Below are positions 39,935-53,499 of a stretch of DNA of 64,000 bases, one piece after another. The stretch lies in NCBI GenBank assembly GCA_008921705.1, contig VFFE01007186.1:1551122-1615121 (forward strand), in the 5' to 3' direction. The notes under the pieces were generated by a model. The model did no database searches, was not told the DNA's origin, and worked only from the letters and a program-made list of their open reading frames with translations. This DNA is from Burhinus oedicnemus (Eukaryota; Chordata; Aves; Charadriiformes; Burhinidae). Made by a program: the position numbers and the translations under genes. Within the stretch, counting starts at the first letter, position 1. Every line of letters begins with the position of its first letter.

Positions 39935-39988
39935 TACATATACAAATACAAATACAAATACAAATACAAATACAAATACAAATACATA
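39935..39988. repeat. (TACAAA)n hexanucleotide microsatellite
   Basis: Seven perfect TACAAA units at 39941-39982, with TACATA variant units on each side (39935-39940 and 39983-39988). Because the unit length is a multiple of three it produces artificial open frames of alternating Tyr/Lys on one strand and Tyr/Leu on the other. These are not genes. Confidence 0.93.
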
Positions 39989-42102
39989 CTTATTTTAAAC
40001 AAAAAAATCAAAGATCATCCTGGGTTAGCTAGTGAAAGACTTGCAGGAAGGATGGATATAAGATTAAGTCTTATATCATTAAATGGAAAAATAAAAATTA
40101 ATGTACTGCTCAGGTGATGTTCTCATATGAACACACAGTTGCATACACCTTAGTGACTGGCCTTATGCAGCTCTAAGTTGAGATACAAAATACTCTGACG
40201 TAAACTAGGGGAAAATACATACACAAATATACAAGCCAAAAGCATAAGTCTACGAGTAAAGCTATGGTGGCATATGAGATAGTTAAGTCAATGTACTCCG
40301 TCAAGTGAGACAACCTACATACAAATTACACTTAGCGTATTAATTTAATACTTTTCTTAAAAATGTAATTTCTTAGAGCATTAAAATCTATACAGCATTT
40401 TAGGAGAGTTAAGTATATTGATTTTGGGAAGAAACAAAAGGTTAATTTATTGAGTTACTGATGAATTGCTAAACTCTGAATATTTGGGAACCTATAGCCT
40501 TTCACCTTAGTGCAGTCATATAAATACTAGTTTAGAAAACTCTAGCTCTATCATACTTTTTAACATAGCTGGTACTTCCAGGCAAAACTTCTGGCATTTA
40601 CAACTTAATGCATGTGCAGACAAAATGAATTTCATTCTATTCTTAAGCCCAAAAACACAAACTTCAAAAGGTTTAGGAAAGAGGTATATTACAGTAATCT
40701 GCTTCTGTAGTAGGAGTATGGCATAGTAACCATATATCTGCTGTATATAAGGACTAGTTAACTAATTTGCTTGCTTTCTTATTTTTATTCTTTCTTTCAC
40801 TTTTTTTTTTTTGCATACTATATATAATTCTTTGAATTCAAACTCATAAAAAACTGTTGATGAGATTCAGCTTCAGAGGAACAGTTTTTGACTCATAATA
40901 TTTCAAAAAACACATTTCTGGAAACTTTGCCATATTAAATCTTATTAATATAGGGGTCTGGTGCAGTCATTATTGAGTTGTCATCATAGTCTACAGGATA
41001 TAAATCTAAAAAAAATGCCTCCAGTATAAAGAGAATTCTTTATTAAAACCACCTTTCTTTAAGACTATATTACCTCAATATGTGATTTTTGTGTGAGCAG
41101 GGCTTCCTTTTATGTCACCATGGTTGGTCAACTGCCTGCTTGTGTTGCATCAGTAGTAGAGCTATTAGAAAATGTAGAAAGCAGTCTGACAAGATGGCCT
41201 TTTAAAGAAAATCTTGTCAAACCAGTGATCCCAGGAAGATCTTCATTAAAATGAATGGAGTATCTCCCTGTTTTTTTTTCCAAAATGTGAGGAATGAAGT
41301 ATGATTCAGTTTCCTTATCTTTGATAGCTCCTTACTTAATAGTCCAAGTCTGATTCTGTATGTATCCCAAGGAGATAATGCTAAGAAGCACTCGCAAATT
41401 GTTACTTCCATGTCTGGTCATCATCCTACTGTTTGATGTTATTTTGGCAAAATTCTCTACAACATTTAAAAGTTCTGCTGCAGGTAGCTAAAGACAGTGT
41501 ATGATGACAGAGTCATCAGTTCTATCAGGGCTGTCTGCTTAACAGGCATAAGATATACAGAATTATACCTGTAAACAAATATAGCTGTAATTAGACAGCA
41601 GTACCGAATACATATTTCAGATCCTATTATCCAAAATGTGAATAATATTGGCAGGTGAAACCTGACTTGCAGGGACACCCAACATGTACAGCAAGTTACC
41701 AATTAATATGCTTCCACTGATGCTGGTCACCAATACATAGATACTGCACCCTTAACAAACCGCTTGCTTCAAAGTAGGCACTATCTAATGTGTCCAGTCC
41801 CTCTAGGCTGTCAGTTTAACACAGCATTTTTACAGTTTGCCTATAAGAATCTACTCAAGAATTTTCAATGCAGGAGCAAATGTATGAAGAATTTTCATGC
41901 TGTCTTCCTTCAGCTCAAGGAAGTTGCTTTCTCCTTCACTTATGCGGAAGAGTTCAACTGACAACAGGTGACATGAATTCCAGAGCTACATTTCCAAAAC
42001 CATGGCTATGTCAGTAATCGGCTAGCTAGAAACAATCATTAGGTGTCGTGTTTCTAATTAGTAGCCACTTGATGGGTATTATTTTTTTCCTCCTTTAAAT
42101 AG

Positions 42103-42146
42103 CAGAATATGCAGTGCTCCATCAACAGAATATGCAGTGCTCCATC
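42103..42146. repeat. 23-bp tandem duplication
   Basis: CAGAATATGCAGTGCTCCATC occurs twice in direct succession with a 2-base spacer (copies at 42103-42123 and 42126-42146), with no mismatch. The perfect identity suggests a recent event. Confidence 0.9.
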
Positions 42147-44394
42147 CTCTTTCAAATTAAAAAAAAGATGCACTTAATTTAAAAAAACAAATTGCTAAGT
42201 GTATCCTTTAGATAAATTTGTCCAACACTACTAATAAAAATACAGTATGACAGAAGGATAGATCATATACATCCTAATTTTGAAAGAAAGCAATTTGTCT
42301 TTAAACACCTTGTTTCATGAATAACTTGATATGCTGAAGCAAGACAAGAAATTTCCCCAAGCCTTACTCAGTTCATGGCTGCTTTACACTTCTTATTACA
42401 ACAGGCAGAGTGAAGTTATCTTTCCCAATTCTGAAGAATACATTTTTCCACAGGAGCAAATGCTGTGCTTGTTTTCTTCACTGTATCTATCTGTGGTTAT
42501 TTGTGTTGTGAATAAAAGTGCAGGGAAGGTCTTGTTGCTAAGCTGCCAGAAGTTACATCACAGTTAGACAAAAGACTTGGTGGAAAAAAAAGGCTAGTGG
42601 TGGGAGAAAACCAAACATTTTCACAGGTGACTTGGCTAAAAATTGAGTTTAGCAAAGACCTTTTTTTTTTTCTTTGAGAGAAACTGAAGAGAAAAAAGAA
42701 AAGAAACAGAGACTTTTTCTTATTATTTGAGAAAGATCAGGAAGAGTAAGTACTTTAGGAAAATTATCTAGAAACATATCATAAAGTAAGTATGTCAGAA
42801 AGGGCATCTAAATAAAAGCAGATAGGAGGCAAAAATAGCCATAATTATCATCTAGAAAAAAGGGAGCCATGGTAAAAGTGGAGGTAAGTTCATGAATCCA
42901 GGCTCTAAGAACTCTAAGAGCATGTTTGAAGAGCAAAATAATACTCATCTTGCCACTCAGTGTGATCTTTGTTTTAAGCTCACATTAAATTGATGTCTTT
43001 GTAAAGGTTAGCAATAAAAGAATTCTGAATTCTTAGGGGGATCTTTTAATTATTACTATTAATGTTATAAATACAGTTGAAGCTTATAATATAAACTATA
43101 ACTTAGGTTAAAGACTTGTCTTTACTCTGAAGAACCTTTTTGATCACTCATATCTTTCTTACAGTTTAATTTGCCAGAATTAATGTTTGGCCAGGTGTGA
43201 TCTCTGCCTAAACATAGCTTTTTAATATAGCCTTCTAAGGAAATAAATTTTCTGAGATGATGTTGTTCGTCCTTTTTCCACTCCTTCCTTTCCCCCAAGG
43301 TGCTGAGTGAAATGGCACTGAGCTAAACTTAATTATTTAAAGAAAGATTCTCTACAATTTCTTTTTCTTCAAGATGTAAAGAATTACTTTTGCAATTAAA
43401 TTTCATAGTAACGCACAAATTACATTTGTGTGCTTTTTAAATGGATAATTATTTTCATTCTGTTTTTTGAAGAAGAATTTAACCTAAAAATATTGAGAAT
43501 TATATTATGCATACTGAAATCCCAGTTATGTAGGTAGTTATTGGAAACACTGAGATACTAATCTTTAGATTATTTTATATATTAACAGTTACAGAGAAGA
43601 AATTTTGAGTCACCATTCATTTCATCCTAATATATGTGTTCTAAAATGGATCAGTTCAGTTCTTCCTATTCCTCTTGTCTTCTTATAAACATTATTAAGG
43701 AGTCAGCGGTGTATGCTCACAGATTTATTGCAAAAATGCAAAAATGAATCCCACCATTATTTTTGCAGTAAAAAACCCCATTATTAATGAAATTTTTTTA
43801 TTTCACTTGCAATACTAGAAAATAAGAACAACTTTTAAGTCCACAAAGCTCCAGTTTCTTTAAAACTACACCATAGACCCAGTGTGAGGTGAGAATGAGT
43901 CTTTTCTTGTTCTTCCCTACTATTTGATGTCAAAACCTACACTAACTTCCCAGTTTTCCATTTTTTAGGTGGTTTATGTAGATAGTTTAGATGCCAGCTG
44001 TTCTTATATCCTTTCTTCATTCTTGCAATACAATTAAATCAAAAGCTCTTTGTCCTGGTTTGAGGTAAAACAGGACCAATTTTGTTCAGTAACTTTTCTT
44101 TTGAGCTAGGCCTCTTCTAACTGCTGAAATTAACAGCATGTTGTGCAGAAAAGTGTTCGCTCTCAGAGTGATAAGACCCATGTTTATGGCTGATGCCAAG
44201 GAACGGTATGCAGAGAGGCTCTGGCTTATACTTATTGCTATAACAACCAAGGGCAGCCAACTTTGCTACTTGCCCCGTTGGAGGGTCGGAAGCAGAAAAG
44301 CGTAGAGGGGTCACACCTGTGGGGAGGAGCGGACAGGACAGGTGACCCAAAACTGACCAACAAGGGTATTCCATCCCATCTGCCTCATGCTCAG

Positions 44395-44401
44395 TATAAA
44401 A
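44395..44401 (+). promoter_or_regulatory. TATA box of solo LTR
   Basis: TATAAAA in the context CTCAGTATAAAAGC, placed about as far from the LTR start as in the sister copy. The LTR promoter may be structurally intact. Confidence 0.7.
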
Positions 44402-44648
44402 GCTGAGGGATCAAAGGGTCAGCTCTTTTTTTTCTTCAATGGCCAGCGTCCTGGGAGGACTCTGTCTCTGCGTCTGCCTTTGATCCCGATCCTGAATCCA
44501 GATCCGGAATCCAGTTCCCGTCCGTCACCGAGTCCAGTCTGGGACTTCCCCAGCACCTGCTGGTGACGTGATTGTCATCCTGGGAGCTTGATACGGTTTT
44601 GTATATATTTCATTATTTTTCTTTTTATTATTTTATTATCAATATTTC

Positions 44649-44654
44649 ATTAAA
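44649..44654 (+). terminator. LTR polyadenylation signal ATTAAA
   Basis: ATTAAA followed by GTAGTTTAG; same context as 35938-35943. Confidence 0.65.
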
Positions 44655-44929
44655 GTAGTTTAGATCCTTCTAAACTCTTAAGTCTCTTTTTCTCTCTCTT
44701 TCTTGCCTCCCAAGCGGAGCAGGAGAGAGAGAGCATCTGTCGTTCCACCGGATTGGGCCAATTTGGCCCAAACCACGACACTCTTGCAGATATTTGCAAA
44801 TGATTTGCCTCTACTTAGAATAATAATTTTGATTACAGTAATAATACTGATAATTATATAAGGAATAATTGTCCCCTTATATCCTCTTACTCTTTTTTCA
44901 TTAGTCCTATGGTAAGTGGTGCAGATTTC

Positions 44930-45497
44930 ATAGAATCATAAAATGGTTTAAGTTGGAAAGGACCTTAAAGATCATCTAGTTCCAACCCCCCTGCCATGGG
45001 CAAGGACACCTGCCACTACACCAGGTTGCTCAAAGCCTCATCCAACCGTGCCTTGAGCACCTCCAGGGATGGGGCCTGCACAACTTCCCTGCGCAACGTG
45101 TTCCAGTGCCTCACCACCCTCACAGTGAAAAATTTCTTCCTGAGATCGAATCTAAATCTACCTGCTTCCAGTTTGAAGCCATTACCCCTCGTCCCGTCAC
45201 TACATGCCCTTGTAAAAAGTCCCTCTCCAGCTTTCTTGTAGGTGCCCTTCAGATACTGGAAAGCTGCTATAGGGTCTCCTCCTCTCTTCTCCAGGCTGAA
45301 CAACCCCAACTTTCTCAGCCTGTCTTCATAAGAGAGGTGCTCGAACCGTCTGATCATCTTTGTGGCTCTCCTCTGGACCTGCTCCAACAGGTTCATGTTC
45401 TTCTTTTGTGAGATCTCCCAGAGCTGGACACAGTATTCCATGTGGGGCCTCATGAGAGCAGAGTAGAGGGGCAGAATCACCTCCCTTGACTTGCTTT
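44930..45497 (-). mobile_element. CR1 LINE 3' end, 5'-truncated
   Basis: An approximately 570-bp CR1 fragment in reverse orientation. Its 3' end lies at 44930 (CATAGAATCATA). It reads through the 3'UTR into the ORF2 tail and stops at about 45497, where AT-rich single-copy DNA begins. Of the CR1s here it has one of the best-preserved reading frames. Confidence 0.93.
45016..45497 (-). pseudogene. CR1 ORF2 C-terminal fragment, frame largely open
   Basis: On the minus strand this gives the post-RT C-terminal tail of CR1 ORF2. The frame is open for about 160 residues of CR1 sequence: SREVILPLYSALMRPHMEYC, then RRATKMIRRFEHL, FSLEKR, GTYKKAGEGLFTRACS, FRFDLRKKFF, VVRHWN, and the end ALSNLV with TAG at 45016-45018. 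The open frame runs on upstream into unrelated sequence by chance, so its 202-codon length overstates the relic. It carries no reverse transcriptase or endonuclease domain and is not functional. Confidence 0.9.
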
Positions 45498-48400
45498 CAG
45501 GAGAACTTGTTAACATCTTCTCAAAATCTCCCAAACTTTCCCAGTTATTTTTTACAAAGTTTAAAATATTGTGAAGGGTTCTGAATTTTAAGTCACAATG
45601 AATGGTATGATTGTCTAATGACAAAATAGTATTTTGAGTTCTTTCTTAGTGTTTGCTGCTTAAACGTGGGAATCTAGATTCTAGTTGAGGAAAAGGCACA
45701 GTTATGTCAAAGATTTCCAAATATAAGAGCTCTAAATTTTTTTTTTTTTCAGTTTTATGAGTGGTTTGCTTAACACAATGAAGTCACAGAATATGAGCAT
45801 AAGAAATGTGAAAAGTAGATCAATAGCAAATTATTAATAATTATAAACTGCAATCTAGACATTCAGATTATTTTTTTTTTCTAAACCACATCCTGAGTGG
45901 AGGTTTCTTGGAACCACTTTACACTGTGGAGCTGATGTTCCCTGAAAGAAGAGAAATAATGGTTGCACGAGCATATGAATTTGATGTAACTCTTGATCTA
46001 CCTATCAGTTTTCAAACACAGTAAGGCTGACTCCCAGTTTAAGTGTATATAGGTAAGTTTAAGGCTATTGACTTTGCAGATGATTTTGGGGAACTAACGA
46101 AAATGTAACATGAATGAAGTATAGCCTGTGTTTATAGCCTAAACCAAGGCAACCAACACAGGCAACCATTGTAGCTGCGTCTGCCAAAATTTTCAAAGGC
46201 AGAGGTATTACCATCAGAGATATTACTATCAACTTTCCTAACAATTTCAAGTAATAAGATTTTAGAACCTTTAGATTAAATTTATATAAAGTACCTTATA
46301 TTTCTTTTACTTAGATTGCTTTTGATACCACAATATTAAGGCCTGGAAATGGTTTTACAAGGCAGTTCAAGGAGGTACATGGGATGTTTATGAATGCAAC
46401 AATCCCCTAATTTTTGTGTCCAGTCTTTACAAATTTCAGTGGTAGTGTAGGAAGAATGAATGCTATGTTTCTGTGGTTTATGGTTAGTTCATATAGAGGA
46501 GATTAAAGGTGCATATACTTTTTACGTTTTCAGGTCCACTTCAGAAAGATAGCTGATGAGAAAACAGTTGTGTAAAGAGGTAGATGAAAAAAAACCAGTC
46601 ACACACAGAAGTTCTTGCTACTTTTCACATCCACACATCTCAAGGTAGACTGATTTACTCTTGGAATTGATTCTAGTGGACAAGAACTCAAGCCCTCAAA
46701 AAGTTACAGGTCAGTTAAATACATTAATGTATGTAAAACAGAATTTGGAGTCTGATATGGTTATTGTGCTTATGCAAACAAATGAAAGCTTAATCATGAC
46801 TTTGGAAATTTCAAGTTTTTTTTAAAACTCAGGTACTGTACATGAATTTATATGTGGATGTCTTTTGGGATGGACTACTTCAAAGGCCATTAGTAAGTTA
46901 GTCAGATTTTTGGTCTTGGTCTTTATGTTAGGTTATCTAGTTTTTCTCAGTAAGAGGTAATTATCTACACAACATGCAAAGTCCTCTTTTAAATACCACA
47001 AACTGGCTTCAGTCTGGATGATTTCAATAATTGTAAAGATTTTTCTGTGAAGTTTACCATTCATCCCATTTCCTGCAATTGTGTCTTGTTACATCTCAGT
47101 AACTTTCCTTGTCTTTTGAGTATATGAATTTTGAATTGTCACTATCCTTGGAATTTTGTCCTTGGGATTTACTTACTACTGATAGGGGAAACTTTCCTAC
47201 CTTTCTCCCAACACTCCAGTGGAGGACCAGGAAAATTTTCCAGCAGGATTGTGGATAGAAGCCAGGAAAATGGGACAAGATGACTGCCCTTTCACATTTA
47301 CAGGTCTTTAGAGACAAGAAAGGTTCTCCAGTGCTTTTGCACAGCTACTGGACTCAAACCCCTGTCAGCAGAACTATTATGGAAAACAGCCTACTATTAG
47401 TTGACTCCTCCCTCTTAGCTGTGCAGTTGCAGCTGCAGAAAGGAATCTGCAAACTTTACTGCTTTATGAAGCAGCATTAATTTTTGAACAAACATCTGCA
47501 TTATCATGCTCAGGATCAGTGACAGATGACTATGATGTGGAGAGCCACATCTCCTCAATTCCAATGGTATGCCTTCTCTCCCCACAAATTTGAACAATGT
47601 CCTCAAGATACTGAGCTCCAACAGAGAGATTTCCAAATAGTCCCACACAAAGAAACAGATACGGTGAAGCTAGTGCTTTCCTATGTCCCTCTCAATTTAT
47701 GTTTATGTGGATCTTCCACTTCAGGTCCTCTAAGAAATGGTGGAAAAATTTCAACTCAAAGACATGACTCTGGTTTTACGTCATTGTTTAATATGTTGAG
47801 CTAGGATATCCCTCGAAAAAAAAAATACTTCAGAGATCTGACAACAAAAGGCTTCATAGCACAAGCAACCTCAGTTCTGCCAGTTAGAAAGCATTTGGAC
47901 TTCCATCAAGACCTTTCTATTTTTATTGCTCTCTACATTCTGACTACTAAGTAAAAACAGAATTCTTTCAAATTCCTGGGCATTTTGCCACCACTTTGGG
48001 CCATGGGGCCAATAAAAATCATTAGCAATACATAAATTTTATCCAGTGGGCTTTCCTGAACATGTGCAAATGTTCATAAGGTTAGAGAACAGAAATCCAC
48101 ATGTTGTATCTTACATGCTTGGAATGCATTGAGTTTAGCTAGTTTAGAATAAGTTCATATGAATATCCTGACATTTTTATATCAAATTAGGACACATGTG
48201 GTTCAAGTACCACAATAAGAATTCTGATTAAATAAACAGATTGCTATTACATTCCAGAAGATAAAATCAATCAGTGCAGACCACCACTTTTTTATCTTTA
48301 CTGTATTATAGTGAGACTAAGGTACAATATTCATGAAATATCCAGATTTTCTTAGACGGAAATTCGTCTTTTTAAAATAGAAAGTTTCCATCTTTAACAG

Positions 48401-51400
48401 TGTTAACATTTCCTGTAGGAAAGCAAGACACTTGAGATATTTGGGGGAGGGGGAAGGAGCTGAAATCTAGTATTCAGTAAATCATTTTTATGGGATATTT
48501 TGGACCAATTTTAACACAGATATCACATGCTTTCTTAACATGACTAACTTACGTGACTTATTCAGTTAGTACATACTGTTGTTTAACTATAACTTTGATA
48601 AACCTGGAAAAAAATACCCTATTTTTGGCTTTTCCTTGCACTATTTGAATAAGCAAGACAGCTAACATTTTGTTTTGGTTTTTCACATGTGTTTTTTTTT
48701 CTAGACTAATGTCAAGTAGAAACATATTTTTAATATGAAAGTAAAAACAGCAGAAGCAATCCATAAACTTTTAAAAATACCAACGTCTTAGCAGCACCCA
48801 AACTACTTACATGTAAACATATTGGGTCTGATAAATATGACTTAACAGAATTCTGTACACATTGCTTTATAGTGATATTATTTTACTGAAAATTTTGCTA
48901 TAACAAAGCTGAGCATTTAAACATCCTACAGCACATTTTGGGAGTACACTTGAAAATAATTTCATAGGATTTTTGGAGTTAAATGGAACTGAAGCTGATC
49001 TTTTCTATAATCACATTTTGTTGTGGCTCCAGCTATCCACCTATACACCCAGTCCAAAACTATTCCTTTCTTTGGGCTATTGGCTTTGTGAAAGGGTAGG
49101 ACATTACTGTACATGGAAGCATTGAGGCAGAGCTCTCCTGAAACAGAGAAGAAAACTAACCACTGAAATTATTTTGCCTAAGAGTTATAATTACTAGGAT
49201 GATACTAAAATGATTATCAGTGCAAGCATATTTTATCATCAGTGGGTGTAAAAAAAACCCCAAAACCCAACAAAAAATGCCCCAAATCAATCAACTCCCC
49301 CTCCCTCCCCAAGACCCAACAAAAGGAGTAATGAAACCTACCGTTGCTGAGGTGTCAAAACCTCAGCAAGACTAGGGAAGGATTAAAAAAAAATTAAAAT
49401 ATCAAATAATTTGCTATTTAATGACGTTTGAATTGACCTAAGGAGATTATGAATCTTTTATATGTCATGATCTCAAGTTATTGCTGAAGATTTTGGATCC
49501 TTAGACTGATTCCAAATGGCTGCAGAGGAAACGTGCTGCATTTGTGTTCACCTTATCTTAAGTCATCATGATCTAAGTTTTCTAAGCTGTGCACTAGTGT
49601 GAGAACACAGTGTCCTTAAAAAATTTGAGCATTTTTCTTGCATTCTCTAACAATATTTAATCTGAGTAGATTGTAAAAAAAAATTGTCTGTATATCCTGT
49701 TTCTTTCAGTTGTTGATAACACCTTTCTTAATTTATTGTGTAATTTTCAGCAGAGTAAGAATGATTTAAAAAAATAGCATATATAATTTTGTTTTGCTAA
49801 CATGTACAGTATGCTAGGCACTTTTACAAAAATAAGGCAAAGTAAAGGTGAAACAACTTGAGCATTGACTGGGTAGCATTAGAAGTACAGCTCTGGTAAC
49901 AAGTACATTTAATAAATACATTTTTATTCATTTTTGAATAAAGCAATATTTTCATCTTTTTTTTCTCAAATAATTCCATATTTAAGATGTGTAGAAGTAC
50001 ACATGCCAGCTAACCATCTAAGCATGAGAAGCACAGAACACAGCTATAGACAAACTTCAGTGACCATATTCTGGGAAAGTGACGCTAACTGCAGTGGGAA
50101 ACATTAAAATGTAATGTATTAATGCATTGACCTTGCTAAACATGGAAAATTTAGTTCTATTTCTCCATTTGTTCATCAGCTATTTACTTAAAATAACATT
50201 CAACCTGATTGCTTTCAAAAGCTGATCACTTTGACTTTTTACTTGGTTATTCAGTTTGTGCCTATTATTTATGTGTAAAATGACAGTCATTCAAATCTAA
50301 CTCAAATCAAATTAGATGACCCAAGTTTTAATAAAGAGGAACAATGCTTTAAAAATCATGGAACCCTTGCAAACATCTATGGGATTATCAAGTAAATCAT
50401 ACATATGTTTTTTTAATAACAACATTTTAAATAATGTTAAAAAGAATATTTTCACTATTACATGCTATGGGAGTTTCCAAATTAAAGTGAAAGGATGTCT
50501 TTTTTATTAAAAGTCTATAGCGTTATTGATATTCTCTGTTATTCCGCTGAAGAAGAATATCAGGAACATTTTTAGAAGACAAAGAGGACAGGAAGTGTAC
50601 TTAATGCATATATATATTAATGTGTGTGTAGAGATACACATAACATTTTTAAATTCTTTCTCTTCTGTCTCCCATTTTCCTCCATCTGGTAATTAAACAT
50701 ACCAGAGTTTCATGCTGACTGATGATGTGTTGGAGTAACCGTTACATGCCTTGCAGCAGCACTTGCTCACTCTACAACCTGACTCATTTATGAGGTTACT
50801 TATGTAAGTGTTCACTAATAATAGTAGCATGTAGTGAGCTAAAAAGTGCCGGCAAGCACCAAAACGGAGTAGAAAGAATGCTCTGAATTGTCACTTACCA
50901 TCCCTTACATGTAATTATCCTTTATTACATCAGCAGAGTAATTTAATTGTTGTGGATGATGGTACCTGTAATCACATAAACTGTAGATCAATACAAACTT
51001 TCACTTCTACTCCAGATTTTGAAAATAGAGTGGTGGAGGCACACGAGCACATTTTGCCAATGAAACCAACAGCAGATGGGTGTTGCAAACAGTGGGTAAC
51101 ACAAGACCTGAAATCACCCCATAGAAGGAAGACAATCCTCAGGTAGCTCTCAGCACCAGGGACCCACCAGCTTAGGTCTCCTAATGGCAGCATCCCTCAC
51201 AGGACTCTCTGCTGTGCGTGTGTCACGTGTATCACTGAAGTAATTTCACTGCACTCTCCTGCATTAAGTAAAAGGGCAGTATCATCAGACATTGATCATT
51301 CACATCTCTTGAACTTGAATTTTGTCTTATAATCAGAATAATGCACATCTGTTTTATTCTGGTTTGTGGGGTTTTTTTGAACATCAGTTTTTCACTAGAT

Positions 51401-53480
51401 AGTACTGTACTACAACAAATTAAATATAACTAGGCCTCCATTGGTTTTAGCTACCCAAACTGTTGTTTAACAGTTGTTAATTAACTTTCAGCTATTAATA
51501 CAAAAGTTGCGTCATAACTAGTTCTGGCCTTCGTTTATTCATGATCTATTTTCTTCAGAACTAAAATACAAATTGCTAAAACTTTTAGCTTTTTAACATT
51601 TATTTATTAATTTCTGCTCACATTAGTTTTAAAGTGGGAAAGTCTGGATTTGTTTTCTTTTTCAGCTAGAAAAAAATAATAAAAATGAAAGGTTCTGGTA
51701 TTCAGCTATAATAATGGCTTTGTCTTTTTCAAGGATTGTGGTTAATGTTAAATATAAATAACTGACATCATTATGTTTCAACTTATTTCAGTAAACATCT
51801 TACATCTTGTGTTTCTTTTATTTCTGCACAGAAAACTTTGGGATTTATTTTTTTTACTTCTCCCAGTTCAGATGAGGAGAAGTGTATGGAAAACCGGGGG
51901 ATGATTTCTGACAAATATAATAGTTAATCTTGGAAAACAGTAACAAACTTTAAGCACTTTACCACCAGTAGCATACAGTTTCTGCTATCAGTATTCCTGT
52001 GCATACCTGGCACAAGCTACTCCCCAACATTTTTTCACTTTCAAAAGAAAACATTACTCAACCCTAATCTAACTGGCATTGTGTCTGTTGAATGTCGCTG
52101 TTTTCTATATAGAGCTGCCTCTTTTGCCAGACCTTACAAACTTTCTGTCAACGGACACTTCTAATAGAATTATTTTGTAAAATCTGGAACATCATTCGGG
52201 CTTGAATTTCCCTTAATTAAAACCAAAGAGTCTTAGGTACCTGCTTTGGAAAAACATTTGGAAAAATTAATAAGAAGCAGCAGTGGTGATTATAAACATC
52301 TGTCCTCCAGCACTGCTTTAGGCCCACAGACCATTTTGAAATCGCTCTGGCTGGTTTATTTTAAGTGATTAATACAGCAGTGTTTAAGAAAAATATCTAT
52401 GGGATTTACTGTATGGAACGTTTATTGTAAAGAGAGCAATAGACCTGCTACTGTATGAAGGACAGGTTTGTCTTTTGCCTTCTTTCGCTGGTGATAATTT
52501 TTTTGTAGTGTACTTTTATGAGAACAACTTACTGACAAAACTGTGTTTAAATTATATATGTGTATATATATATCTTGTGAACACTGTTAAGCATCAAAAA
52601 GACACCTCTATGTATTTTACTTTTTTCCTTTTTCTTCTGTATGCTAGAACATGGAGCTGCAGAATTGTTCTGTATAAATAACATAAATTACATAGCCATG
52701 CTCTTTTGGGAAAATAAAACATTTCTCATCTGCTGAATGAAATACCTTTTTCACTTTCAAAGCTACACAGAACTGCCATATTTTATACATTAGAGAATGT
52801 TTATACAAGTATGCTTTAGGAAAAAAATATCTGGATGAACAGACTTTATCAGGTGTCAAAACGCATCTGTTGATAAATGGCTTTGTATGTGTTCTGGGTT
52901 AACATTAATCATAAAAGGAAAGTACGCCTTCTTAATCCACCCTTCTAGAATAATAATGCATTTAAACAGAATATAAATTAACTAGAATACATTAATAAGG
53001 CAGGTATTCCAAGATTTTATTACAGGAATAAGCCTGGAACAAGTAGGATTGTAACTACAAAAATGACAAATATTTCACTTATTCTTAAAAGCCTGCATAT
53101 TGTTTAAATTTCAGCTATTCAATTTATTGGATTAATGTTAATTTTATGTTGTAAATGGAATCCTTTCTCTCTGCCAAAGTGAAACAACTGTGTAATACAT
53201 TAAGTATGATTGTTCATAAATAATAATAGCAGGGTCCTGCTCTGTCTTACAGTTATGTGCAGCTCTGCTATGTACCTCTTAAAGGTGGTATTTGTTAAGC
53301 AATAGAAGCATTATTTGGTCATAAAACACAGACCACGGAGGACAAGAAACCCAACCCAACTCTAGAAAGAATGCAACATGAATGACTGCATGACAGTTCT
53401 ATGTGTATTTCTCTGGTAATTAATTTGTAAATTCATTAAGCATACATTTTTGAGATGCATTAAAGTCACAGAAAATGAGG
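45498..53480. other. Intergenic, no recognised gene
   Basis: AT-rich single-copy DNA. One C/A-rich low-complexity tract lies at about 49.25-49.33 kb. The open frames are short and have no recognisable motif. Confidence 0.55.
49250..49325. repeat. C/A-rich low-complexity tract
   Basis: About 75 bases of A and C with AAACCCC, CCCAACAAA and CTCCCC units; a degenerate low-complexity sequence similar in style to 777-848. Confidence 0.75.
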
Positions 53481-53499
53481 CTGAAAAACTTCCCAAACA

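Larger units (their letters stand above)
36631..44050. other. Intergenic, simple repeats only
   Basis: AT-rich single-copy DNA between two LTRs. It contains a TACAAA hexamer array, a TA/TG patch and a 23-bp tandem duplication. I found no gag, pol or env-like reading frame, so this is not the interior of a provirus. Confidence 0.6.
44051..44780 (+). mobile_element. Solo LTR, ERVL-type
   Basis: A 730-bp LTR beginning TGTCCTGGTTTGAGG and ending CCAAACCACGACA. It is flanked by a perfect 5-bp target duplication, CTCTT (44046-44050 and 44781-44785). TATAAAA at 44395-44401 and ATTAAA at 44649-44654 are intact. It is the same family as the LTR at 35346-36068, but with more CpGs kept and an unmutated duplication, so it is probably younger. 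A CR1 3' end starts about 150 bases downstream. No internal retroviral sequence is attached. Confidence 0.93.

Noticed and set aside
39751..40117. Open frames rich in alternating Tyr/Leu or Tyr/Lys on the two strands
   Set aside because: Both are produced by the TACAAA hexamer array, whose unit is a multiple of three. Not genes.
35346..44780. Two same-orientation LTRs 8.7 kb apart that could be the ends of one provirus
   Set aside because: Each LTR has its own 5-bp duplication (CCATC/CCATA and CTCTT/CTCTT). CR1 resumes immediately after the first, and the interval has no gag, pol or env-like sequence. They are two independent solo LTRs.
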